Part shown: piece by piece, positions 45,412 through 53,488 of the stretch | Layout of the letters: each line of letters opens with the position of its first letter | Numbering within the stretch: the stretch's first letter is position 1 | Source: Paenibacillus hamazuiensis | Lineage (GTDB): Bacteria; Bacillota; Bacilli; Paenibacillales; NBRC-103111 | Length of the DNA: 64,000 nucleotides | Direction of reading: 5' to 3' | NCBI RefSeq assembly: GCF_023276405.1 | Contig: NZ_JALRMO010000001.1 | Coordinates: 5,298,501-5,362,500 of the forward strand | Program-made: the position numbers and the translations under genes | Notes under the pieces: generated by a model | Seen by the model: only the letters and a program-made list of their open reading frames with translations | Told to the model about the DNA's origin: nothing | Databases searched by the model: none

Positions 45412-45520
45412 GCCCCCCCTAAATCAGGGAGGTCCACCCCCTAAATCCCCCTTCAAGGGGGACCCCAGGCGCTCGGGCGCCCTGGACCCGCCTGCAGGGA
45501 GGGAATGCTCGCTGCTAGTT
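45412..45520 (+). repeat. Dispersed intergenic repeat, copy 3 (leader of the tandem array)
   Basis: CCCCCCTAAATCAGGGAGGT, a second CCCCCTAAATCCCCCTT and GGCGCTCGGGCGCCCTGGAC match copies at 4806 and 32431, but the GGCTTTGC hairpin module is missing. It ends with GCTCGCTGCTAGTT and runs directly into the 96-bp array. Confidence 0.85.
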
Positions 45521-47022
45521 CGCGTTTGTCCGGCATGGATTTTTGGCTTCCGCTAAAAAATCCTATGCCGGACACGCTTTACTTTCGGCGCGATCCCTGA
45601 GCAGCGGGTACGTGCCTCCGGCTCGCGTTTGTCCGCCATGGTTTTGCTTGCGCAAAACCTATGCCGGACACGCTTTACTTTCGGCGCGATCCCTGAGCAG
45701 CGGGTACGTGCCTCGGGTTCGCGTTTGTCCGCCATGGTTTTGCTTACGCAAAACCTATGCCGGACACGCTTTACTTTCGGCGCGATCCCTGAGCAGCGGG
45801 TACGTGCCTCGGGCTCGCGTTTGTCTGTCATGGTTTTGCTTGCGCAAAACCTATGCCGGACACGCTTTACTTTTGGCGCGATGCCTCTGGAGCAGGTACG
45901 TGCCTCGGGCTCGCGTTTGTCTGTCATGGTTTTGCTTGCGCAAATCCTATGCCGGACACGCTTTACTTTCGGCGCGATGCCTCTGGAGCAGGTACGTGCC
46001 TCGGGCTCGCGTTTGTCCGCCATGGTTTTGCTTGCGCAAATCCTATGCCGGACACGCTTTACTTTCGGCGCGATGCCTCTGGAGCAGGTACGTGCCTCGG
46101 GCTCGCGTTTGTCCGCCATGGTTTTGCTTGCGCAAAACCTATGCCGGACACGCTTTACTTTCGGCGCGATCCCTGAGCAGCGGGTACGTGCCTCGGGTTC
46201 GCGTTTGTCCGCCATGGTTTTGCTTACGCAAAACCTATGCCGGACACGCTTTACTTTCGGCGCGATCCCTGAGCAGCGGGTACGTGCCTCGGGCTCGCGT
46301 TTGTCTGTCATGGTTTTGCTTGCGCAAAACCGCTGCCGGACACGCTTTACTTTCGGCGCGATGCCTCTGGAGCAGGTACGTGCCTCGGGCTCGCGTTTGT
46401 CTGTCATGGTTTTGCTTGCGCAAATCCTATGCCGGACACGCTTTACTTTCGGCGCGATGCCTCTGGAGCAGGTACGTGCCTCGGGCTCGCGTTTGTCCGC
46501 CATGGTTTTGCTTGCGCAAATCCTATGCCGGACACGCTTTACTTTCGGCGCGATGCCTCTGGAGCAGGTACGTGCCTCGGGCTCGCGTTTGTCCGCCATG
46601 GTTTTGCTTGCGCAAAACCTATGCCGGACACGCTTTACTTTCGGCGCGATCCCTGAGCAGCGGGTACGTGCCTCGGGCTCGCGTTTGTCCGCCATGGTTT
46701 TGCTTGCGCAAAACCTATGCCGGACACGCTTTACTTTCGGCGCGATCCCTGAGCAGCGGGTACGTGCCTCGGGCTCGCGTTTGTCTGTCATGGTTTTGCT
46801 TGCGCAAAACCTATGCCGGACACGCTTTACTTTTGGCGCGATGCCTCTGGAGCAGGTACGTGCCTCGGGCTCGCGTTTGTCCGCCATGGTTTTGCTTGCG
46901 CAAATCCTATGCCGGACACGCTTTACTTTCGGCGCGATGCCTCTGGAGCAGGTACGTACCTCGGGCTCGCGTTTGTCCGCCATTGTTTTGCTTGCGCAAA
47001 ACCGCTGCCGGACACGCTTTAC
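45521..47022 (+). repeat. Tandem array of about fifteen 96-bp hairpin units
   Basis: A 103-bp founder-like unit at 45521 is followed by units starting at 45624, 45720, 45816 and so on every 96 bases to 46968 (last one partial). Each starts CGCGTTTGTC, contains GGTTTTGC-TTGC-GCAAAACC flanked by TGTCCGCCAT and ATGCCGGACA, and ends GTACGTGCCTCGGGCT. Two tail types (CCCTGAGCAGCGGG and GCCTCTGGAGCAGG) alternate as PPQQQ, PPQQQ, PPQQ, giving a 480-bp higher-order repeat. Long ORFs on both strands result from 96 being divisible by 3; none has a ribosome site and no codon bias is seen. Confidence 0.95.
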
Positions 47023-47072
47023 TTGGACTCGCTTGCCGGGGAACCCTCCATTCCGGTTGTGCCCGAGTTTAT

Positions 47073-47456
47073 AAAGGAACTGCAGTGCGTTAAAATGGCT
47101 ATTTCGACCAGTTCGCGAAGATTAGAGGAACTGTGGTGCGTTATTTGCAAGTTTTTCCGGTACACAAGCCGTTTTTCGCCGATTTAGCGAATCTCAGTTC
47201 CTTTATTTTTCGGATGAGCTTATTTACTCGAGAATAGCGAACGTCAGTTCCTCTATGACTTTGAAGATCGAAGTCCGATCTGTTTGGCGGTTTCCCGAGG
47301 GGCCAAATCCGCGATTCCGTGTAACCGCGTTCACCTGACAGCATTGGGTACGTGCCTCGGGCTCGCGTTTGTCTGTCATGGTTTTGCTTTGAGCAAACCC
47401 GCTGGCGGACACGCTTCCCTTTCGGCGCGATGGCCGGGAGAGTAAGTACGGTGCCT
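47073..47456. repeat. Composite repeat (AAAGGAACT element plus hairpin), copy B
   Basis: Homologous along its length to 32812-33182: AAAGGAACTGCAGTGCGTTA, AGAGGAACTG, CCGATTTAGCGAATCTCAG, two AGTTCCT(T/C)TAT motifs, then about 90 bases later a degenerate hairpin of the 96-bp family (from 47360, TGTCTGTCATGGTTTTGC ... GGCGGACA). It lies just before the kinase gene. Confidence 0.8.
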
Positions 47457-47545
47457 CGGACATACTATAAATCGGACGATCCATGTATATCCATGGTTAA
47501 CATATGATATTTTCCCAGCACAATAAAGAAAGGCGGGCCGTGCGC

Positions 47546-49180
47546 ATGAAGCTGCAGACGAAACTCATCCTGATCATTTGCTCCCTGCTCGCGCTGGTCA
47601 TTGTGAGCCTGGGGGGCATTTATTATTATGTCATCACGTCGACGCTGGAGGAGCAAATCGGCCAACGGGCGCTCAAGGTAGCCGAAACCGTAGCCGTGAT
47701 GCCGGAAATTCGGAAAGCGTTTTATTCCCCCGATCCGCCCTCCATAATTCAACCTATCGCTGAAGCGGTCCGCGAAAAAACGGACGCCGAATATGTCGTC
47801 GTCGGCAACCGCGAAGGCATCCGCTACTCCCACCCGCTTCCCGACCGGATCGGCAAGGAGATGGTCGGCGGCGATAACGGGCCCGTGCTCGAGGGGCGCG
47901 CGATCATCTCCAGGGCGGTCGGGTCGCTCGGACCTGCGCTGCGCGGCAAAGCCCCGATTTTTGGCGATAACGGCGAAGTGATCGGCATCGTGTCCGTCGG
48001 CTTTTTGACGGAGGATATCGAGAGCATCGCTGATAAATATCAGGATGAAACCATGCTGATCGCCCTCTGCGTGCTGGCCGTCGGAATTGGCGGCGCGGTG
48101 CTGATCGCCAGAAACGTTCGCCGCTCGATCCATGGGCTCGAACCGGCGGAAATCGGGTCGCTGTATACGGAGAAAAAAGCGATTCTCGAATCGATCCGCG
48201 AAGGAATCGTCGCGATCAACCGGGACGGCATCATTACCTTGGCCAACCGGTATGCGCTGCAGCTGCTCGGCCTGCCGGAAAGCGTCGACATCACCGGCCG
48301 CCGCGTCGAGGAGCTGATTCCGAACACGCGGCTCAACGAGGTGATTCGTTCCGGCAAAGCCGAATTCGACGCCGAGATGCTGATCGGGGATCACGAGGTG
48401 ATCGTCAACCGCATCCCGATCATGGGCTGGAATTCCCAGGTAACCGGCGCCGTTTCCAGCTTCCGCAGCAAATCCGAGCTGTACAGGCTGGCCGAGGAGC
48501 TGTCCCAGGTGAGGCGTTTTGCCGATGCGCTGCGCGCGCAGACGCATGAATACTCCAACAAATTGTACGTCATCTCGGGACTTATCCAGCTGGAATCTTA
48601 TCAGGAAGCGGTCGAGCTGATCACCAGAGAGTCGGACGTCCAGCAAAATTTGATCCAATTCATCATGCAGGAAATTCCCGACCCGATGATCGGCGGGCTC
48701 TTGATCGGCAAATATAATCGCGCCCAGGAACTTAAGCTTCATTTCGAAATCGACCGGGAAAGCTCGTTTCGCGACATTCCGGAGACGATCGACCGCAATC
48801 AGCTCATCACGATTATCGGCAACCTAGCCGACAACGCGATGGAAGCGGTGCTCGCCTGCGACGATAAAACCGATCGGCGGGTGAAGCTGTTTTTGACCGA
48901 TTTGGGGGAAGATTTAATTATCGAATGCGAGGATAACGGAATCGGTATTCCCGAGGAAACCGGCGCCACCGTTTTTGAAAAAGGTTTTTCCACGAAAGTA
49001 GGAGAGCACCGCGGCATCGGGCTCGCTCTGGTCACACACGCGGTAGGCAAGCTTGACGGCTACATTACATTTCATAAAAATCCGGCGGGAGGCACGATTT
49101 TTACCGCAGCCATTCCCAAAAAAAAGTCGGTCGAAAGGGGGAAGCCCAATGCAGCAGATGAGCCAGGAAACCGTCATTGA
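47546..49180 (+). CDS. CitA/DcuS-type sensor histidine kinase
   Basis: 544 residues. TM1 about residues 7-28, an extracytoplasmic PAS-like (sCache) sensor (EYVVVGNREGIRYSHPLPDR, IFGDNGEVIGIVSVGF), TM2 about 172-192, a cytosolic PAS, then the DcuS-type H box (ALRAQTHEYSNKLYVISGLI) and ATP-binding region (GNLADNAMEAVL, ECEDNGIGIPEE, GIGLALV). Such kinases sense citrate, malate or fumarate. It is divergent from tctCBA, its likely target. Start at the ATG at 47546 after AAAGGCGG. Confidence 0.94.
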   Translation: MKLQTKLILIICSLLALVIVSLGGIYYYVITSTLEEQIGQRALKVAETVAVMPEIRKAFYSPDPPSIIQPIAEAVREKTDAEYVVVGNREGIRYSHPLPDRIGKEMVGGDNGPVLEGRAIISRAVGSLGPALRGKAPIFGDNGEVIGIVSVGFLTEDIESIADKYQDETMLIALCVLAVGIGGAVLIARNVRRSIHGLEPAEIGSLYTEKKAILESIREGIVAINRDGIITLANRYALQLLGLPESVDITGRRVEELIPNTRLNEVIRSGKAEFDAEMLIGDHEVIVNRIPIMGWNSQVTGAVSSFRSKSELYRLAEELSQVRRFADALRAQTHEYSNKLYVISGLIQLESYQEAVELITRESDVQQNLIQFIMQEIPDPMIGGLLIGKYNRAQELKLHFEIDRESSFRDIPETIDRNQLITIIGNLADNAMEAVLACDDKTDRRVKLFLTDLGEDLIIECEDNGIGIPEETGATVFEKGFSTKVGEHRGIGLALVTHAVGKLDGYITFHKNPAGGTIFTAAIPKKKSVERGKPNAADEPGNRH

Positions 49181-49862
49181 GGTGCTGATCATCGAAGATG
49201 ATGTGAAAATAGCGGAGATCAACCGGCGTTTCGTTGAGAAGGTTCCCGGTTTTTCCGTTATCGGGATAGCCACGGACGAATCTCAAGCGAAGGAGCAGCT
49301 GGAAATATTGACGCCGGATCTGGTGCTGCTCGATATTTATTTTCCGGATTCGAGCGGCCTGGAGATGCTTCAATATATTCGCCGGCATCATAAGGAAACC
49401 GATGTGATCATGATCACGGCCGCGAAAGAGGTCGAAGCGGTGCGGGAGGCCGTACGCGGCGGAGCGTTCGACTATATCATGAAGCCGCTCGTCTTTAACC
49501 GTTTGCAGGAGACGCTGCTGCGCTACCTCGATTTCCACCGGGAGCTGCACCGGCTGGCGTCGGAGAGCGGCCATATCAACCAGGAGGACGTCGACCGTCT
49601 GCTGAGCGGGGCGGGAAAAAAAGAAACCTCCCCAAGTTACTTGCCGAAAGGGATCGACAAGTTGACGCTCGAAAAGGTCGTTCAGGCGATTTCGCAAACG
49701 CAGGAAGGCATGACCGCCGAACAAGCCGCCAAGCTGATCGGCGTCAGCCGTTCGACAGGGCGCCGCTATTTGGAGCACCTTGTCAGCCTCGGCACCGTAT
49801 ATGCGGATTTGTCATACGGTGTGGTCGGCCGTCCCGAACGGGTATACCGCAGCCGAAAGTAG
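49149..49862 (+). CDS. CitB/DcuR-type response regulator
   Basis: 237 residues. Receiver domain with acidic IIEDD and phospho-Asp in LVLLDIYFPDSSGLEML; C-terminal helix-turn-helix of the CitB type (MTAEQAAKLIGVSRSTGRRY). Starts inside the last 32 bases of the kinase gene after AAAGGGGG, so the two are coupled. Probably activates tctCBA across the repeat array. Confidence 0.94.
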   Translation: MQQMSQETVIEVLIIEDDVKIAEINRRFVEKVPGFSVIGIATDESQAKEQLEILTPDLVLLDIYFPDSSGLEMLQYIRRHHKETDVIMITAAKEVEAVREAVRGGAFDYIMKPLVFNRLQETLLRYLDFHRELHRLASESGHINQEDVDRLLSGAGKKETSPSYLPKGIDKLTLEKVVQAISQTQEGMTAEQAAKLIGVSRSTGRRYLEHLVSLGTVYADLSYGVVGRPERVYRSRK

Positions 49863-49866
49863 CAAA

Positions 49867-49911
49867 CAAAAAGCGCAGGACATCTCTCCCGGAGAAGTCC
49901 TGCGCTTTTTG
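49867..49911. terminator. Terminator between the response regulator and HPr-like gene
   Basis: CAAAAAGCGCAGGAC / GTCCTGCGCTTTTTG, a perfect 15-bp stem flanked by T-runs for both convergent genes. Confidence 0.92.
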
Positions 49912-49932
49912 CTTGTTCGGGACATGCCTGCG

Positions 49933-50175
49933 TTACGCCGATTCCACCGAAAGGCCGTGTTTGTTGAAAACGGCCAGCATCGCTTCCCTTGCTTCCGCTT
50001 CGTCGGGACCGTGAATTTCCAGCCTGTAGCTTTGGTTGCCGAGCAAAGTGAGGCTGAGGCCGAGAATGCTCTTCGCATCGATGAATTTGTTGTCAATCCG
50101 AATGACAATGCTGGACTTGAATCGGTTCGCGGTTTGATTAAGTTCGACGATGGCTGTTGTTGCGAGTCCTGCCAT
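49933..50175 (-). CDS. HPr-like protein lacking the phospho-histidine region
   Basis: 80 residues. The C-terminal two thirds align with HPr: SSIVIRIDNKFIDAKSILGL corresponds to the segment around Ser46, and YRLEIHGPDEAEAREAM to the last strand and helix. The first strand and the His15 loop (HARPA) are absent, and no His lies near the N-terminus, so it cannot act as a PTS phosphocarrier. A regulatory role like that of Crh, through the Ser site, is possible. RBS GGAGGGATCAGC gives a firm start, so the short N-terminus is real. Confidence 0.8.
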   Translation of the reverse strand: MAGLATTAIVELNQTANRFKSSIVIRIDNKFIDAKSILGLSLTLLGNQSYRLEIHGPDEAEAREAMLAVFNKHGLSVESA

Positions 50176-50286
50176 GCTGATCCCTCCATTTTTCTTAACG
50201 CTTGAATGGGTATATTCCCCGTCGGGTGGCCGAATTCCTCTTTATGACTAGCCGAATCTCCAAAAAATAATATGAACAAAATTCCG

Positions 50287-50799
50287 TCACTTGCTTTTCC
50301 ATCGGTCCGGACGCACGGCCGCCAATGCGGAGTACGCATAGGAAATCACCGTATCCAGCAAAATGAACAGCACGCCCGCGTTGATGAAAAGATCCGCCAA
50401 ATTCAGCACCCCGTGCCCGGAGCGGAAAACGAGAAAATCCGTTACTTTGCCCCACATCAGCCTGTCAATGGCGTTGCCGGACGCCCCTCCGACGAAAAAA
50501 GCCAGGCCGATATCCAGCCGCTTGCCCCGGAAATACCCTTTATATCGGGCATACAGCACCGCCGCCACAATAATGACGCCTATGATGCCGAACAAGCGGG
50601 CATATCCTTGGAAAGAGCTGCGGGCCGCTCCGCTGTTCTCGTAATGGGTGAGCGAAATCCACAAATCCCCAAGGGGAACCGTTTCACCCAAAGCAATCCG
50701 GGATCGAACGGCATACTTGGCCAGCTGATCCGACACGACGGTAAAAGCAATGATAAGCCAAAACAACAGATGCCCACCGATCCACGTTTTCGCGCGCAT
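50287..50799 (-). CDS. lspA: Signal peptidase II (lipoprotein)
   Basis: 170 residues, four membrane helices. It cleaves prolipoprotein signal peptides. Conserved blocks: FTVVSDQLAKYAV, LTHYENSGAARSSF, GGASGNAIDRLMWGKVTDFL and LNLADLFI; the catalytic Asp pair is the D of AIDR and the D of LADLF. The ATG at 50799 is eight bases after GGAG; the frame extends five codons to a TTG that overlaps the RBS. It lacks the usual rluD neighbour here. Confidence 0.94.
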   Translation of the reverse strand: MRAKTWIGGHLLFWLIIAFTVVSDQLAKYAVRSRIALGETVPLGDLWISLTHYENSGAARSSFQGYARLFGIIGVIIVAAVLYARYKGYFRGKRLDIGLAFFVGGASGNAIDRLMWGKVTDFLVFRSGHGVLNLADLFINAGVLFILLDTVISYAYSALAAVRPDRWKSK

Positions 50800-50936
50800 A
50801 TTATTGTTCTCCAATTTTCGAAAAGTTAGCCGGATGCCGGCACTTTTTCAGTATGACCTGTTCGGCACCGTTATGGCAATCCTATTTGAGATTATTTATT
50901 ATATAAATTATTATTTTAATATACAAATATTTTTCA

Positions 50937-50965
50937 TTGACTTCAAGGCCGCTGCATTATATATT
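50937..50965 (+). promoter_or_regulatory. Sigma-A promoter of the DoxX gene
   Basis: TTGACT, 17 bases, TATATT, 42 bases before the start codon. Directly downstream TTACTAATTGTAA, an imperfect inverted repeat, could be an operator. Confidence 0.75.
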
Positions 50966-51006
50966 ACTAATTGTAACTTGCTTACTATTATTCAAGGAGG
51001 TTGATG

Positions 51007-51411
51007 ATGCAAACTTCTAAGCTTTGGGTTTTTACAGTGGTGCGTATTCTGGTCGGAATCATTTTTCTGTATCATGGAGTGGCTAAATTCCAGATGGGCC
51101 TGGACAACGTAGCTCATTTTTTCAATAGCATGGGATTGCCAAGCGTGCTGGCTTATGTGGTTGCCGTTTGTGAGCTGGTCGGCGGCATCGCATTGATTGT
51201 AGGGCTTGGCACGCGCTACGTGGCGATTGTATTCGTCCTCATCATGCTGGGCGCGATCGTGAAAGTGAAACTGCAAAACGGCCTTATGGGTGACGGCAAA
51301 AACCCGGGATTCGAGCTGGAGCTCGCGTTGGCGCTGACTTCCCTGTATTTGGCTGCTGAAAATTACAAGCAGTTTGCCGTAGACCGGTTTTTCGGCAAAG
51401 CCGTTTCATAA
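51007..51411 (+). CDS. DoxX family membrane protein
   Basis: 134 residues, four membrane helices: VVRILVGIIFLYHGVAKFQM with the family's His-Gly, then GGIALIVGLGTRYVAIVFVL and ELELALALTSLYLAAE. Relatives (MhqP, CatD, YfiD) respond to quinone and oxidative stress. RBS AAGGAGG; the ATG at 51007 has the better spacing, and the ATG at 51004 is the alternative. Confidence 0.9.
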   Translation: MQTSKLWVFTVVRILVGIIFLYHGVAKFQMGLDNVAHFFNSMGLPSVLAYVVAVCELVGGIALIVGLGTRYVAIVFVLIMLGAIVKVKLQNGLMGDGKNPGFELELALALTSLYLAAENYKQFAVDRFFGKAVS

Positions 51412-51433
51412 AACCCGCATATCCGGCAGTACG

Positions 51434-51477
51434 AAAAAAGTCTCCCAGGTTCGAAAAGAACCGAGGGAGACTTTTTT
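51434..51477. terminator. Terminator between convergent doxX and CDF genes
   Basis: AAAAAAGTCTCCC / GGGAGACTTTTTT with an inner GGTTC-GAAAA-GAACC stem. Confidence 0.92.
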
Positions 51478-51501
51478 CTTATCATGACCGACGCGGCTCC
51501 A

Positions 51502-52407
51502 TCAGCGGCTCCGCTTTTCGTCGTACCACGGATTCAGGTGGATGAGCACCTCGTCCACGTTCGGATGATGGTCCATGATCGTTTGTTTGATTTGCCGGCT
51601 GATGTCGTGGCCCTGCTGGATCGTATACGTGCCGGGGACGCTGGCGCGAACGTCGACGAGAATATAATGCCCGTGCTCGCGCGCCCGCAGCCGGTCGATC
51701 CGCTTCACGTGCGGGTTTGCCCGAATGAGACGGGCATATTCCTCAATCAGCTCGGGGTCGATATTTTTCTCCATCAGGACGTCGACGGATTCCTTTCCGA
51801 TATTCACGGCGAGTTTCAAAACGAGTACCGATACGATGATGCCCGCGATCGGATCTCCGTATTTGAGAATCGGCACGTCGAAATGTTCCCCGGCCAGCCC
51901 CGCTCCGATGCCGACGACCGCGGCGATCGACGCATAAACGTCGGCCAGATGGTCGTAGGCTGTAGCGAGAAGTCCTTTGCTGTTGAGTTTTTTCCCGATG
52001 CGGTAAGTGTACACATAAAGGACCTGCTTCCAGATCAGCGACAGCAGCGCCGCTGCGAGCGCAATGATATGAGCCTCCGGGGCCGGATGCAGCAAAGCCT
52101 GGATCGAGCCGTACCCGATAAACAAAGCGGCCAGGGCCAAAATGATCGCAACGATACCGGCGCTGATCACCTCCGCTTTGCCGTGGCCATATGGATGCTC
52201 TTGATCGGCCGGTTGATTGGAGATGCGCATCGAGCTGAACGTCGCGATCGAAGCGATGACGTCCCCCGCATTATGTACGCCGTCGGCGACAAGAACCTCA
52301 CTGCCGAACCATAGACCGACGGCAATTTTCACCACCGTCAAAAAAATATTGCTGATCAAGCTGACCCACGCCGCCAGCATGGACGCCTTTTTTTCCGCGC
52401 TCATCAT
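51502..52407 (-). CDS. Cation diffusion facilitator (metal efflux)
   Basis: 301 residues, six membrane helices and a cytosolic C-terminal domain. The transport-site residues are in VADGVHNAGDVIAS (helix 2) and TAYDHLADVYASIAA (helix 5), an HxxxD/DHxxD pattern that suggests zinc, iron or manganese; the family's HPYGHGKAE loop is present. Exports divalent metal against protons. RBS GGGAGG. The 5' leader of about 130 bases has a terminator-like hairpin. Confidence 0.93.
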   Translation of the reverse strand: MMSAEKKASMLAAWVSLISNIFLTVVKIAVGLWFGSEVLVADGVHNAGDVIASIATFSSMRISNQPADQEHPYGHGKAEVISAGIVAIILALAALFIGYGSIQALLHPAPEAHIIALAAALLSLIWKQVLYVYTYRIGKKLNSKGLLATAYDHLADVYASIAAVVGIGAGLAGEHFDVPILKYGDPIAGIIVSVLVLKLAVNIGKESVDVLMEKNIDPELIEEYARLIRANPHVKRIDRLRAREHGHYILVDVRASVPGTYTIQQGHDISRQIKQTIMDHHPNVDEVLIHLNPWYDEKRSR

Positions 52408-52444
52408 TTATGCCTCCCGCCATGTTTGTTGCCCGGATGAAACA

Positions 52445-52474
52445 AAATCCCTTGGCCTATTCCGGCCAAGGGAT
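52445..52474 (-). promoter_or_regulatory. Terminator-like hairpin in the CDF leader
   Basis: AATCCCTTGGCC / GGCCAAGGGATT, followed on the minus strand by TTGTTTC, lies between the promoter at 52545 and the CDF start at 52407. It could act as an attenuator; no known metal riboswitch core was recognised. Confidence 0.5.
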
Positions 52475-52544
52475 TCGGATAATATGTAATGGAATCATGT
52501 TCATCGTACTCATTCGCCACACCAACTTACCAAAAGATTTTTTC

Positions 52545-52573
52545 ATAATACCACAGGTTTCAGGCGAATGCAA
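52545..52573 (-). promoter_or_regulatory. Sigma-A promoter of the CDF gene
   Basis: Minus strand TTGCAT (52568-52573), 17 bases, TATTAT (52545-52550). It abuts the terminator of the nitroreductase gene. Confidence 0.65.
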
Positions 52574-52576
52574 AAA

Positions 52577-52606
52577 ACAGACCGGCCCCGGCTGAAGCCG
52601 GTCTGT
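52577..52606 (-). terminator. Terminator of the nitroreductase gene
   Basis: ACAGACCGGC / GCCGGTCTGT with T6 on the minus strand, seven bases past the stop. Confidence 0.92.
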
Positions 52607-52612
52607 CCGCGT

Positions 52613-53230
52613 TTATTTAAATATTTTCACCCGTTCCTCGAGCGGCTGGAATTGTTTGTCTCCCGGAGTGGCCGTCGGTTGGCCGAAAGGCATCTGCGCA
52701 ATCAGCTCCCATGAATCGGGAATGTTCCACTGCTGCTTTACCTTGGCGTCGATAAGCGGGTTGTAATGCTGCAGGCTTGCTCCGAGCCCTTCCCCCTCCA
52801 ATGCCGTCCAAACGACAAGCTGCAGCATGCCGTTCGACTGCTGCGCCCATACCGGGAAACGATCCTGATAGGTCGGAAATTGGCCTTGCAGCCCTTCGAT
52901 CACTTTCATATCCTCAAAAAACAATACCGTGCCATAGCCGCTGCGGAACGCATCCATCTTCTGGCCTGTAGACTCGAACTGGTCCGCCGGGACAATCGCT
53001 TTGAGCACATCGCGGGTAATATCCCACAGCTTGTCGTGATGCTCTCCAAGCAGGACAACAACCCTCGCGCTTTGCGAATTAAACGAAGACGGCGTATATT
53101 TGACCGCCTCCTGGACGATTTCCAAAATGCGCTGGTCGGAAACGGGCGATTGTTTGCCGATGCCGTAAATCGAGCGCCGTTCTTTGATCGCGTTAAAAAA
53201 ACTGCCGGTAGTTTGAGCTGTTTGAGCCAT
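52613..53230 (-). CDS. Nitroreductase family protein (Frm2/hydroxylamine-reductase-like)
   Basis: 205 residues. FMN-binding features: IKERRSIYGIGKQ near the start, YTPSSFNSQSARVVVLLG, and EGLGASLQHYNPLID near the C-terminal Gly-Ala-Ser loop. The latter segments match the Frm2/YdgI subgroup more than classic NfsB. Probably an NAD(P)H-dependent flavin oxidoreductase acting on nitro or quinone compounds. The start at 53230 has GGGAGG upstream. Confidence 0.9.
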   Translation of the reverse strand: MAQTAQTTGSFFNAIKERRSIYGIGKQSPVSDQRILEIVQEAVKYTPSSFNSQSARVVVLLGEHHDKLWDITRDVLKAIVPADQFESTGQKMDAFRSGYGTVLFFEDMKVIEGLQGQFPTYQDRFPVWAQQSNGMLQLVVWTALEGEGLGASLQHYNPLIDAKVKQQWNIPDSWELIAQMPFGQPTATPGDKQFQPLEERVKIFK

Positions 53231-53377
53231 TTTCAGGCAACCTCCCGTTTGCTGTAATCGATACATCATGGATTGCTTGTTAACGAATTGCTTCCGTTCG
53301 AAGCCTTTTCGATAAAGTACATCCGTGATTATTGTGGTCCAACCCCAGCGGGGATATGCTTATTTTTTTTACCTCTC

Positions 53378-53405
53378 TTTTAAGTTCTCTTAAGATTCGT
53401 TTAAG
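53378..53405 (+). promoter_or_regulatory. Three (T)TTAAG direct repeats upstream of htrA
   Basis: TTTTAAG, CTTAAG and GTTTAAG end at 53384, 53394 and 53405, spacing 10 and 11 bases, on one helix face. This is the usual pattern for an OmpR-family regulator and lies about 85 bases before the htrA start. In B. subtilis htrA is controlled by CssRS, with a different site sequence. Confidence 0.5.
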
Positions 53406-53488
53406 CTCTAGGCTGCATCATAGAGTCATAGGCGGCATCAATCATTCTGTTTATCCAAAATACTTTTTATAAATTGGAGGTTGAAGCT

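Noticed and set aside
45521..47022. CRISPR array
   Set aside because: Units are contiguous near-identical copies without unique spacers, and no cas genes are present.
45543..47093. Long repetitive ORFs of 476-516 codons on both strands over the tandem array
   Set aside because: They are open in several frames only because the repeat is 96 bp (32 codons). No ribosome site, no sensible start, composition dictated by the repeat.
52480..52550. 29-codon leader peptide upstream of the CDF gene
   Set aside because: Its ATG overlaps the -10 region and has no ribosome site.
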